Source of the DNA: Glaciecola amylolytica
GTDB lineage: Bacteria; Bacteroidota; Bacteroidia; Flavobacteriales_D; Crocinitomicaceae
Direction: 5' to 3'
NCBI GenBank assembly: GCA_003856375.1
Contig: CP034120.1
Location: 1,798,001 to 1,862,000, forward strand
DNA: 64,000 nucleotides
The notes below the pieces were generated by a model. That model ran no database searches. It was not told where the DNA came from and was given only the letters and a program-made list of their open reading frames with translations. How positions within the stretch are numbered: position 1 is the stretch's first letter; every line of letters begins with the position of its first letter. Positions 16,261 to 24,842 of this stretch are shown in pieces. A program made the position numbers and the translations under genes.

Positions 16261-16329
16261 ACAAAAATAAGAAAAAGCACTAGCTTTTGATATGGGCAAA
16301 CATTCGTGCTGCCAATATTTATTTCAAAG
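16261..16329 (-). promoter_or_regulatory. Conserved hairpin-promoter element, copy 2 (upstream of mutL)
   Basis: The minus strand carries GTTTGCCCATATC, the hairpin AAAAGC-TAGT-GCTTTT and the -7 element TATTTTTG (16262-16269), 60 nt upstream of the mutL start. It matches 7671-7739 closely (about 35 of the 40 gene-proximal bases), with the same stem and a different loop. Confidence 0.6.
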
Positions 16330-16374
16330 TGTTTTGATTGTCTTTTCAACAATTCCCGTTCCAATATTTTCTGG

Positions 16375-16415
16375 CTGACACCCTGTCAGTTTTTATGAAT
16401 TATAACGTAATTTTG
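16375..16415 (+). promoter_or_regulatory. Dyad and -7 promoter element of the GH3/serine-hydrolase gene
   Basis: CTGACA-CCC-TGTCAG (16375-16389) is a perfect 6-bp dyad, and TAATTTTG (16408-16415) is the -7 element, 4 nt before the ATG. The dyad covers the expected -33 region, so it could be a repressor operator; a terminator role for the upstream region is less likely because both neighbours diverge. Confidence 0.55.
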
Positions 16416-16419
16416 TTTT

Positions 16420-19377
16420 ATGAACAAAAAGACAATTCGGAAAACAATCTTCCTTTTTTTTCTGCTTGCAGGCTCAGGATTAATTACCTCTGCATTGCTT
16501 GTGAAATCAGGACCCAAACAGAAGAAGAATCAGAAAACCGGACTGAGTGTTTCTGCCGATGAAAATCAATGGGTAGAAGCTGAATTGGCCAGGCTTTCTT
16601 TGGAAGAGCGAATTGCACAGTCGTTCATGGTGGCCTGCTGGTCGAATAAAGGCGATGCGCATTTAGCAGAAACAGAAGCGCTTGTGAGAGATCAGAAGAT
16701 CGGCGGATTGATCTTTTTTCAGGGAGAAAAGGAAAACCTTCAGGAATCGATTCAACGCATGCAAAGTGCAGCAAAAATTCCTTTGTTAATAGGAATGGAC
16801 GCTGAATGGGGCGTTGCAATGAGACTTTCCGGTGAACCGCGTTTTCCGTATCAGCAGACAGTTGGTGCTGCAAACGATTTGAAACTGACTGAAAAGATCG
16901 GATCCCACATGGGAATTGAATGCGATATGCTTGGAGTTCACATGAACTTTTCTCCCGTTGCCGATGTTAATTTGAATCCGAAAAATCCGGTAATCGGTTT
17001 CCGTTCATTTGGTTCCGACCCGAAAACAGTTGCAAAACAAACCGCTGCGATGGTGAAAGGAATTGAAGAGTCGGGAGTGATTTCCTGTGTCAAACACTTT
17101 CCCGGACATGGCGATACGGATAAAGATTCACACCTAGAACTGCCAACCGTTTCACACAGCGTGGCCGAGTTCGAATCGAACGATTTTCTACCGTTCAAAA
17201 GCGGAATTGATGCCGGAACAAGATCAGTCATGGTTGCGCATTTAAATGTTCCTGCTTTGGATCCGAGCGGAACTCCAAGCAGCTTGTCGAAACCGGTTAT
17301 TGAAACATATCTGAGAAAAAAACTGGGTTTCAAAGGATTGGTTATCTCCGATGCTTTGAACATGAAAGCTGTTTCAGAAAAATACGGTAAATCGGAAGTG
17401 GTGGCAAAAGCATACGATGCCGGATGCGATATTTTGTTGTTTCCCGAAAATGTAAAAGATGCGATCAAACTCATCAAAAACAAGGTAGAGAGCGGAAGCT
17501 TAAGTAAAGAAGAAGTAAATGAGCATTGCCGCAGGGTTTTGCGTGCTAAATACCAGGCAATCATTCATAAACCGATGATCAAACGCAAAGATCCTGCACC
17601 GGAACGCAAATTGATCATCAATCAGATTTATGAGAAAGCATTGGTTTGCTTGAAGAACGAACAGGACAATTTACCGATTGACCGTCTGGACAAAGAAATT
17701 ATCCGGATCGGAATCGGAACACATACTTCTGCTTTCAGAGATCGTTTAAATGATTATACGAAAGTGACTCATTATAAATATTTTACACCTGAGGAAGCGG
17801 TGAAACGTTTGAAAGAAGTGAAACTGAATCCGGATGCAGTTTATATCCTTGATTTCCATTCGGATGCACAGCGCGCACGAAACAATTACAGTTTCGGTTC
17901 ATGGAAAAATGTTCTGGATCTGATTCCTGAAAATGCGTCTGCAAGCTTGGTTTTCTTCGGAAATCCATTGGCTCTTCAGAATGAAACAGAATTTCCCAAA
18001 TCAGTTAAATCGATTCTTTGTGCCTATGAAAATACGGCGGCCGCACAGGAAAGAACGGCTCAGGCAGTGATGGGAGCTTTCGATATTACCGGAAAACTGG
18101 CGATGGAAATCAACGGACAATGGAAAGAAGGCTTCGGAATTCAACTGAAAGGAAATGGCCGCTTGAAGTATTCACAACCCGAAGAATTGGGCTTGAATCC
18201 GGCAAAACTGAAAGAAGTCGATGATATCGTTGCGAAAGCAATCGAAGCGAAAGCCTTTCCGGGTTGTCAGATCGTAGTTGCTATTGATGGAAAAATCGTG
18301 ATGCAGAAATCATACGGAACAACGATTTATGAAAACGGCGACAGTATTACCAATGAGCACATTTACGACATTGCTTCCATTACCAAAATTGCTTCGTCGA
18401 CAACTGCTTTGATGCGCTTAAACACATTGAACAAGTTTGATACTGACATGGAACTAAACGAAATAGCTCCGGAATTTGTGGAAGGGACAAGCTACGAAGA
18501 TTTAAAAGTAATCGATTTATTGACGCATCAGGCCGGATTGACTCCATGGATTCCATTCTACAAACGCACGATGCAGAACGGAAATCTGAATCCTGAATTT
18601 TATAGTGACAAAGACAAGGGAATTTACAATCGGGTAGTGGCAGACAATATCTGGATCCGGGATGATTATTGGAAAACGATGCTGAAAATCATTGTCGAGA
18701 CTCCGCTTACAGGAAAGAAATCGTACGAATATTCAGATTTGAGCTATTATTTCTTCAATAAGTTTATTGAACGGGCAAGCGGAATGGGGCAGAATGAGTT
18801 CGTGGAAAAAGAAATCTACAAACCTTTGGGATTACAAACTATGACCTATTTACCGTTGGAGAAATTTAACAAGAAACGAATTGTGCCAACAGAATTTGAC
18901 AAAGAATTCCGCAAGCAATTGATTCATGGTTACGTACATGATCCGGGAGCAGCAATGATGGGAGGTGTAGCAGGACATGCGGGATTGTTCTCAAACGCAA
19001 CGGATTTGGCGGCTTTGATGCAGTTCCTGCTCAATAAAGGACAAATAGGAGACCAATCGATCATCAAAAAAGAAATTGTAGATCAGTTTACGGCATGCCA
19101 ATTTTGTCCCGGAAACAGAAGAGGAATCGGTTTTGATAAACCAACGGTAAGCTTGAAAAACGGTCCGACTTGTGATTTAGTTTCTCCATCTACATTCGGG
19201 CATTCCGGATTTACGGGAACAATTACATGGGCAGATCCTGAGAACAAAGTGAACTTCGTGTTTTTATCGAACCGGGTTTATCCGGATGCAGACAATTGGA
19301 AAATAACAAAGATGAGCGTGCGAACTGAGATTCAGCGAGTAATTTACGAAGCACTTTTTGAAGCGCGCCAGAAATAA
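16420..19377 (+). CDS. Fusion of GH3 beta-N-acetylglucosaminidase (NagZ-like) and beta-lactamase-fold serine hydrolase
   Basis: 985 aa, exported: an N-terminal hydrophobic segment (TIFLFFLLAGSGLITSALLV). Residues about 50-380 form a GH3 domain with the NagZ motif KHFPGHGDTDKDSH (225-238, catalytic His/Asp) and nucleophile D311 in VISDALNMKAV. A GH3 C-terminal-like linker follows. Residues about 600-985 form a class C beta-lactamase/PBP4-type domain with S653xxK656 (IASITKIAS), YSD in YEYSDLSYYF and HSGFTGT. The two active sites suggest trimming of peptidoglycan sugar and peptide (or ester) parts in the envelope. The start is 4 nt after a -7 element (leaderless). Confidence 0.92.
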   Translation: MNKKTIRKTIFLFFLLAGSGLITSALLVKSGPKQKKNQKTGLSVSADENQWVEAELARLSLEERIAQSFMVACWSNKGDAHLAETEALVRDQKIGGLIFFQGEKENLQESIQRMQSAAKIPLLIGMDAEWGVAMRLSGEPRFPYQQTVGAANDLKLTEKIGSHMGIECDMLGVHMNFSPVADVNLNPKNPVIGFRSFGSDPKTVAKQTAAMVKGIEESGVISCVKHFPGHGDTDKDSHLELPTVSHSVAEFESNDFLPFKSGIDAGTRSVMVAHLNVPALDPSGTPSSLSKPVIETYLRKKLGFKGLVISDALNMKAVSEKYGKSEVVAKAYDAGCDILLFPENVKDAIKLIKNKVESGSLSKEEVNEHCRRVLRAKYQAIIHKPMIKRKDPAPERKLIINQIYEKALVCLKNEQDNLPIDRLDKEIIRIGIGTHTSAFRDRLNDYTKVTHYKYFTPEEAVKRLKEVKLNPDAVYILDFHSDAQRARNNYSFGSWKNVLDLIPENASASLVFFGNPLALQNETEFPKSVKSILCAYENTAAAQERTAQAVMGAFDITGKLAMEINGQWKEGFGIQLKGNGRLKYSQPEELGLNPAKLKEVDDIVAKAIEAKAFPGCQIVVAIDGKIVMQKSYGTTIYENGDSITNEHIYDIASITKIASSTTALMRLNTLNKFDTDMELNEIAPEFVEGTSYEDLKVIDLLTHQAGLTPWIPFYKRTMQNGNLNPEFYSDKDKGIYNRVVADNIWIRDDYWKTMLKIIVETPLTGKKSYEYSDLSYYFFNKFIERASGMGQNEFVEKEIYKPLGLQTMTYLPLEKFNKKRIVPTEFDKEFRKQLIHGYVHDPGAAMMGGVAGHAGLFSNATDLAALMQFLLNKGQIGDQSIIKKEIVDQFTACQFCPGNRRGIGFDKPTVSLKNGPTCDLVSPSTFGHSGFTGTITWADPENKVNFVFLSNRVYPDADNWKITKMSVRTEIQRVIYEALFEARQK

Positions 19378-19429
19378 GAGATCAGCTGAGAGCTGATCGA
19401 TGAAAGACAAACAGAAGTGCAGTCATGAG
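19377..19429 (+). repeat. Dispersed intergenic repeat, copy 1
   Basis: A 53-nt unit beginning AGAGATCAGC, containing an AGCTGA dyad half and ending with AGTGCAGTCATGAG. Its reverse complement recurs at 41953-42004 (over most of its length) and its final 24 nt recur at 42026-42049. A further partial copy (ACAAACATTAGTGCAG) follows at 19453-19468. It overlaps the last base of the GH3 gene stop. Confidence 0.6.
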
Positions 19430-19515
19430 GATTGGCTGCCCGATAAGAAAAAACAAACATTAGTGCAGTTTTATAATCAGAATAGAAACTGCTCAAATTA
19501 AACACACAGACAAAC

Positions 19516-20661
19516 ATGAAAATTGGAATCGTACTTTATCCCACATTTGGCGGGAGTGGCGTTGTAGCCACAGAATTGGGCAAAGCCTTAGCCCAGAAAG
19601 GACATTTAGTCCATTTTATTACTTATTCTCAACCGGTTCGACTGGGAAGTTTTCGGGAGAATATTTTTTATCACGAAGTACAACTTTCTGATTACCCGCT
19701 TTTTGAATACCAGCCTTACGAAACTGAATTAGCAAGTAAAGTAGTGGATGTAGTGAAATATGAAGGGTTGGATTTATTGCACGTACATTATGCGATTCCA
19801 CACGCTTCTGCAGCATTTATGGCGCAACAGATCCTGAAAGCACAGGGAATCAACATTCCTTTTATCACGACCCTTCACGGAACGGATATCACATTAGTAG
19901 GGAAAGATCCGTCTTTTGAGCCGGTGATTTCGTTTTGTATCAATGCTTCCGACGCTGTGACGGCAGTTTCAGAAAGCTTGATGAAAGATACCTATGCGCA
20001 TTTCGAAACGAAACGCAAGATTCATGTGATTCCGAATTTCATTCAGCCGAAAGCGGAACTACCTGAGATCAATATGGAAAAACGCAGACATTATGCGAAA
20101 GACGATGAGTTGATCTTGTGTCACATTTCCAATTTCCGTCCGGTAAAACGGATTGCAGATGTGGTTCGTGTTTTTCAAAAGGTTCAGGAGAAACTACCTG
20201 CAAAACTATTATTGGCAGGAGATGGTCCGGATCGTGCAATTGTAGAGCGTTTAGCGCGGGATCTGGGAATTTGCCATCAAATTACCTTTATTGGAAAAGT
20301 GCGTGAAACCGGTCCGATCTTAGAGTTGAGCGATTTATTCTTATTGCCTTCAGAAACAGAAAGTTTCGGATTGGCAGCTTTGGAAGCCATGGCAGAAGGA
20401 GTTCCGGTTGTTTCTTCCAATACAGGTGGAATTCCTGAAGTAAATATTGATGGTTATTCCGGGTATACATCCAATGTAGGCGATGTGGATTCCATGGCAG
20501 AAAACGCAATCCGTATTTTACAGGACAAAGCAACACATCAGATTTTCCGTAAAAATGCGTTGGAACAGGCAAAGAAATTTGAACTTTCAGAAGTATTGCC
20601 TTTATACGAAGAATTGTACGAGTCGGTGTTGAAAGGGCACGGAGACATGGTGAAAGCGTAA
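19516..20661 (+). CDS. bshA: N-acetyl-alpha-D-glucosaminyl L-malate synthase BshA
   Basis: 381-aa GT4 glycosyltransferase. The N-terminus MKIGIVLYPTFGGSGVVATELGKAL and ITYSQPVRLGSFREN are diagnostic of BshA, which joins UDP-GlcNAc and L-malate in the first step of bacillithiol synthesis. The donor-binding part shows SNFRPVKRIADVV, LAGDGPDRAIVERLA and SETESFGLAALEAMAEGVPVVSSNTGG. Length is standard. bshB and bshC are not in the window. A low-molecular-weight thiol fits the peroxide and electrophile defence genes nearby (ohr, nitroreductases). Confidence 0.95.
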   Translation: MKIGIVLYPTFGGSGVVATELGKALAQKGHLVHFITYSQPVRLGSFRENIFYHEVQLSDYPLFEYQPYETELASKVVDVVKYEGLDLLHVHYAIPHASAAFMAQQILKAQGINIPFITTLHGTDITLVGKDPSFEPVISFCINASDAVTAVSESLMKDTYAHFETKRKIHVIPNFIQPKAELPEINMEKRRHYAKDDELILCHISNFRPVKRIADVVRVFQKVQEKLPAKLLLAGDGPDRAIVERLARDLGICHQITFIGKVRETGPILELSDLFLLPSETESFGLAALEAMAEGVPVVSSNTGGIPEVNIDGYSGYTSNVGDVDSMAENAIRILQDKATHQIFRKNALEQAKKFELSEVLPLYEELYESVLKGHGDMVKA

Positions 20662-20668
20662 TTTTTAT

Positions 20669-20760
20669 TTGAGAATGTAAAATGGACAATTGAGAAGTAT
20701 ACTAACAGTTGTTTGTACCGAAAGCTTTGCTTTCTCTCTTTTTCAATTTTACATTCTCAA
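20669..20760. terminator. Long inverted repeat between convergent bshA and hydrolase genes
   Basis: TTGAGAATGTAAAAT (20669-20683) is repeated as its exact reverse complement at 20746-20760, enclosing about 60 nt with a smaller dyad (GAAAGCTTTGCTTTC region). It probably acts as a bidirectional transcription end. Confidence 0.5.
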
Positions 20761-20763
20761 TTT

Positions 20764-21774
20764 TCAATTCTTCAAGCTCCATTCCACAAACGCATTCATC
20801 ACTTCCATCCATTTTCCGTTTTCGTAATCCGGTTTTCCCTCAACGACCGGGAAGTAGTTGTGTTCCAGATTCGCGTAGCGCTTCACTTCGTAGTTGGTTT
20901 TTCCGGCCTGAATGAAATACAGCGGAATCAATTCGTTTAGAAAGGCGCACTTATCTTCCGTTCCGTAAGCAATATAGAGCGGAGTCTTGATCTGAGACAA
21001 ACGTTCGAATCCGATTCCTGTAAACGATTTCCAGGCAATTAAACCGATGTCTTCACCTTTATCTGCATAAATCGATTGTTGAAAATCATATTGCTGTTGC
21101 TGCAAACTATCCAGTTTTTCCCAGGAGATCGTTCCCTTCATGGCGTCTTTGTAGTTTAACCAAACCCGCTCATGAACACGGCCAAGCGGATTGAATCCAA
21201 ATAAACCGGCATGTGTGATTTTCGGATTTCTTGCCGTTAATTCAGCTACAATCCGTGAACCTTGTGAATGTCCGGCTGCAACCAAACGACTGTTATCTAC
21301 CCACTTTTGTTTACTCAGATAATCCAATACTTTGTTTGCCCGCGCGATGTAATTCTCCAAATTATCAGCTTTCACATATGCGTCAGGCACACTGTTTCTA
21401 TTGGTAGAATCTGGCATGTAGCAGTAATTGGAGTTTACCTGATTTACATTCACAACAACGGGGATTTTCGGAGTCGAAATGACCACCACATGAAAGTGTT
21501 TGTTTAAGGTGTTCAGATCAAAGTTGCTCAAAGTCATCGAATAAACACCTTGTCCGGGAAAATCCACAAAGAGCGGAATAGGCATTGAACCTTGTGCAAA
21601 GAAGAAAATCGGTTTTTTGACAGTTAAATCCGTTTCAGCAACGACGAAATCGATCGTGTCACTTTTCGAGTTCAAACTGAACTGTGTATAAGAAGTTCCC
21701 GGAATGACTTTCTGAGCATTTGCAGCCAGATTTACAAGAGTCAGCAGTATGACGATTAGTTTTGATTTCAGCAT
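20764..21774 (-). CDS. Exported alpha/beta hydrolase
   Basis: About 336 aa from the ATG at 21774 (MLKSKLIVILLTLVNLAANAQ, a clear Sec signal peptide); a longer frame upstream has no conservation. The hydrolase core has FFAQGSMPIPLFVDFPG, the nucleophile elbow AAGHSQGSRI (GxSxG), YGTEDKCAFLNE (acid region) and LEHNYFPV (catalytic His near the end). The envelope substrate, an ester or peptide, is unknown. Convergent with bshA. Confidence 0.82.
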   Translation of the reverse strand: MLKSKLIVILLTLVNLAANAQKVIPGTSYTQFSLNSKSDTIDFVVAETDLTVKKPIFFFAQGSMPIPLFVDFPGQGVYSMTLSNFDLNTLNKHFHVVVISTPKIPVVVNVNQVNSNYCYMPDSTNRNSVPDAYVKADNLENYIARANKVLDYLSKQKWVDNSRLVAAGHSQGSRIVAELTARNPKITHAGLFGFNPLGRVHERVWLNYKDAMKGTISWEKLDSLQQQQYDFQQSIYADKGEDIGLIAWKSFTGIGFERLSQIKTPLYIAYGTEDKCAFLNELIPLYFIQAGKTNYEVKRYANLEHNYFPVVEGKPDYENGKWMEVMNAFVEWSLKN

Positions 21775-21919
21775 TATCGGATAGATTTTGAAAGCAAAGA
21801 AAGGTAAAAGAGCGAATTCCAGTTGCAAATTTGTGTTAAATCCGAACTCGAATTCAATTGAATGGAAGTATTCTGAATTAAAGTTAAATGAATAAATTAG
21901 AGACAAGAAAACGAAATAT

Positions 21920-22372
21920 ATGAAAACAATATTTGATCAGGAAGTGCGGGAAGAATTGATTCAGCGGATCAATCAATTGGATGAAGATGCTCAGGCGCAG
22001 TGGGGAAAGATGAATTTGTATCAAATGATGAAACATTGCACCAACTGGGAAGAATGGATGCAGGGAAAGGGAAATCCGGTATACAAACAGGCTTTTATCG
22101 GAAAGATCTTCGGGAAAATGGGATTGAACCGTATGATCAGAGATGAGAAACCGATCGATAAAGGTGTTCCGACATCCACACAGTTCAAAATCAAAGAAAC
22201 AGAAGGCGATATTCCGGCAGAAAAGCAAAAATGGACAGCGCTGATTCAATCCTATGAGCAGTATTCGAATCCTGGATTTATTCATGATTTCTTCGGAAAG
22301 ATGAGCAAAGAACAGGTTGGTTTGCTGGTGTATAAGCACAACGATCATCATTTGAGACAGTTTAATGGCTGA
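21920..22372 (+). CDS. DUF1569 / DinB-superfamily protein
   Basis: 150 aa. WGKMNLYQMMKHCTNWEEWMQG and the terminal LVYKHNDHHLRQF supply the spaced histidines of the DinB four-helix fold, in the DUF1569 pattern. DinB-fold proteins bind a divalent metal and often act in thiol (bacillithiol-type) transfer, which would fit with bshA nearby, but this is inference. It precedes the eCIS-core/LanM gene by about 100 nt on the same strand. Confidence 0.72.
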   Translation: MKTIFDQEVREELIQRINQLDEDAQAQWGKMNLYQMMKHCTNWEEWMQGKGNPVYKQAFIGKIFGKMGLNRMIRDEKPIDKGVPTSTQFKIKETEGDIPAEKQKWTALIQSYEQYSNPGFIHDFFGKMSKEQVGLLVYKHNDHHLRQFNG

Positions 22373-22474
22373 AATCAGTCGGAATGAGTGTCCGAAAGTG
22401 AAAATCAGGGATATCCCTCATTCAAAAGATGGAAAACAATCTTTAAATTAGTAGCTGATTCACAAACTATTCAC

Positions 22475-24790
22475 ATGAATAAACGCGCTGAGAAACCTGT
22501 TCAGAAGCAGACCGAACAAAGGAGAGCACTTTCAGGGAAGCAGCAGCAAACTCCACTGCAATTGGCAGATGATCGTTCGGAAGCACATTCCATTCAAAAT
22601 CATCAGCAAGCCGCCGATGCAAGTCCTCAATCCCGGCAAATAGCACAATTTCAAAAAGCAGCTGATAATCAGTTGAACCAACAGACGCCTCTCCCGAAAA
22701 AAGAGAACAAAACCGGTTTGCCTGACTCGCTCAAAGAAGGAGTTGAAGGCCTGTCGGGTTATTCATTGAATGATGTGAAGGTTCACTACAATTCCGATAA
22801 ACCGGCTCAATTGCAGGCGCATGCTTATGCTCAGGGAACTGACATTCATGTGGCTTCCGGGCAGGAAAAACACCTTCCGCACGAAGCCTGGCACGTGGTT
22901 CAACAAAAACAAGGAAGGGTAAAACCAAACGTGCAACTGAAAGAGGCTGTTCCGATCAATGACGATGCCGGTTTGGAAAAGGAAGCTGACGTGATGGGAG
23001 CAAAAGCGGTACAATTCAAATCGACGGATCAATCCGGAAATCAAGCAATAAGCAACGAGAAAAAATCCGGGATGAATAATCAGTCGGGACATCCCGTACA
23101 AGCCGTGAAATTCGATCGCTTTCTGAATTTCCTTTACAATAACGATGAAGAAGAACGTCTGCTTCAAAAAGAGAAAGATGTCACTACTTATTTTCAGGAA
23201 ATGACACCGTATACTCCGCGCTTTCCTGAAATCACGGTACTTGGACAGGAACTTGCCGTGATCAGGAATAAAAAAGTAAAAGCTGCCGAGATCATAGAAA
23301 CGTCTAAAGATTTACAAACCATTCAGCAAAAACTGGATCGGATTTCCAATCAGATTACAGCTGTTGGTATGAAAGTAGACGATGATATGCTCAATGCCTA
23401 TACAGGTAACAGCAAGGGTTCCAAAGTTGGAAAAATTATCCAATACTACCTGGATACGATCGGATTCCTGCCGCCATATATGAATTCTGAGGCCAATAAG
23501 TTAATTATTAAGCAAACCCTTCATCCTGATTTTAAATCCGAAGAAGCAGGATATAAAGATGATAAGTTAGGAGAATCCGATGTGGAACTGGCTCAAAAAC
23601 GACACATTGAAATGGTCCGCAACATTATTGAATTGGATAGCCTTTTACAAAAAGACTGGAAAGACCTGAAAGAAAAATTTGGTTTAAAGGGAGGTGTCAA
23701 ACACGTTTCTTTCACAGGGTCAGATCTGCATCATGGAGCGGAACAAGTTGTGATTATCGAATCGGAAGGCGGACAGAAGGTTGTTTATAAACCACGCTCC
23801 GTAGCACCCGACAGAGCATTACTTGATAATGAAGGCAGCGCTTTTGATACTCTCAATAAAAAAGGTGCAGAATTGCCAACGATGAAGTTTCATGCATCCA
23901 AAACGAAAGGATCTTATGTTGAGTTTATTCAGCGCCATTCGATAAAAACAGTTTCTGAGATCAAAACGTACTACTACCAATTGGGGCAGTTGGCCGTTGC
24001 ATCCAAATTATTCGGAGTCAACGATCTCCATTATGAAAATATCATGGCTGCAGCCAACGGACCTGCAATTATCGATGGGGAAACTTCCTTTTTAATGAGC
24101 GTTATGACAGCCCGGGATTTCGAATCCAGTGAACTTCAAAAGGGTGTTTTTGAACATGTTTCTGAAATAGACCTGAAGCTTTCCAATAATTCTTTTTACA
24201 CCGTTGAAGAGAGACAAGCCTGGAGAGAATTGGGCACAGAAGATCCTTCATTCGACAAATACATCGGTAATATCCGGGATAAAGACGTTGAAAAAGGAGG
24301 AGTTTACGAAGGTGATCTCCAAAGAGGAATTGCTCATTTGTTAGAAATTCTCCGTGTCAATAAGGAAGAAATCGGAGAAGGAACCACTTCAACGATTCTC
24401 CGCACCGATCAGGTTCGGATTGTACCGATCGGCACCAATATTTTCAAGATTTGTATGCGCAGTTACCGGGATAACAAAAGAAACAAGAATCTTAGAGGAA
24501 TAGCAGGAAGTGTTAAAAGTGCAGAAGTGGATATTGTAGAATCTCTTCGCGGAAAAGGTTTTGAGATTCGTGGTGCCGAAGTAATCAATGGATTGGTCCA
24601 ACAAGATTTTGAAGCAGGGGACATTCCGATTATTCACTACAATGGAACCAGCAATGAATTAACCTGGAACGGACAAGTCATTGGAAGACAGCCTGACTAT
24701 GGGGAAACAAAAGAGAAGGTTGATCGGAATATCGAATGGATTCTGGCACAAACCGTTGGAGAGATTACCGAATCATTACAAAAAGTTTGA
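22475..24790 (+). CDS. eCIS-core (DUF4157) protein fused to a LanM-type lanthipeptide dehydratase domain
   Basis: 771 aa from ATG 22475; a GTG at 22388 adds 29 unconserved residues. Residues 1-80 are Gln-rich and disordered. Residues about 82-178 are an eCIS core/DUF4157 domain: LPDSLKEGVEGLSGYSLNDV, HEAWHVVQQ (HExxH at 136-140) and LEKEADVMGAKA. Residues about 180-410 are helical and unassigned. Residues about 410-765 match the LanM dehydratase (DUF4135): GSDLHHGA (D417, H419), VVYKPR (K439), NDLHYENI (D517, H519, N522), IIDGETSF (D534, E536) and a GDIPIIHYN tail. These equal, with nearly equal spacing, the CylM catalytic set recalled from the literature. The LanC-like cyclase domain is absent. 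No precursor peptide or eCIS genes are nearby, so it is probably an orphan secreted effector that phosphorylates or dehydrates a protein. Confidence 0.85.
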   Translation: MNKRAEKPVQKQTEQRRALSGKQQQTPLQLADDRSEAHSIQNHQQAADASPQSRQIAQFQKAADNQLNQQTPLPKKENKTGLPDSLKEGVEGLSGYSLNDVKVHYNSDKPAQLQAHAYAQGTDIHVASGQEKHLPHEAWHVVQQKQGRVKPNVQLKEAVPINDDAGLEKEADVMGAKAVQFKSTDQSGNQAISNEKKSGMNNQSGHPVQAVKFDRFLNFLYNNDEEERLLQKEKDVTTYFQEMTPYTPRFPEITVLGQELAVIRNKKVKAAEIIETSKDLQTIQQKLDRISNQITAVGMKVDDDMLNAYTGNSKGSKVGKIIQYYLDTIGFLPPYMNSEANKLIIKQTLHPDFKSEEAGYKDDKLGESDVELAQKRHIEMVRNIIELDSLLQKDWKDLKEKFGLKGGVKHVSFTGSDLHHGAEQVVIIESEGGQKVVYKPRSVAPDRALLDNEGSAFDTLNKKGAELPTMKFHASKTKGSYVEFIQRHSIKTVSEIKTYYYQLGQLAVASKLFGVNDLHYENIMAAANGPAIIDGETSFLMSVMTARDFESSELQKGVFEHVSEIDLKLSNNSFYTVEERQAWRELGTEDPSFDKYIGNIRDKDVEKGGVYEGDLQRGIAHLLEILRVNKEEIGEGTTSTILRTDQVRIVPIGTNIFKICMRSYRDNKRNKNLRGIAGSVKSAEVDIVESLRGKGFEIRGAEVINGLVQQDFEAGDIPIIHYNGTSNELTWNGQVIGRQPDYGETKEKVDRNIEWILAQTVGEITESLQKV

Positions 24791-24842
24791 TGTGGACCTG
24801 TAACTTTTTGGTTGTTTATTTGTCTTACAAGAAACACACTGA

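Noticed and set aside
22475-24790. A complete lanthipeptide (class II) biosynthesis locus.
   Set aside because: Only the dehydratase-like half is present; there is no cyclase domain, precursor peptide, transporter or protease beside it.
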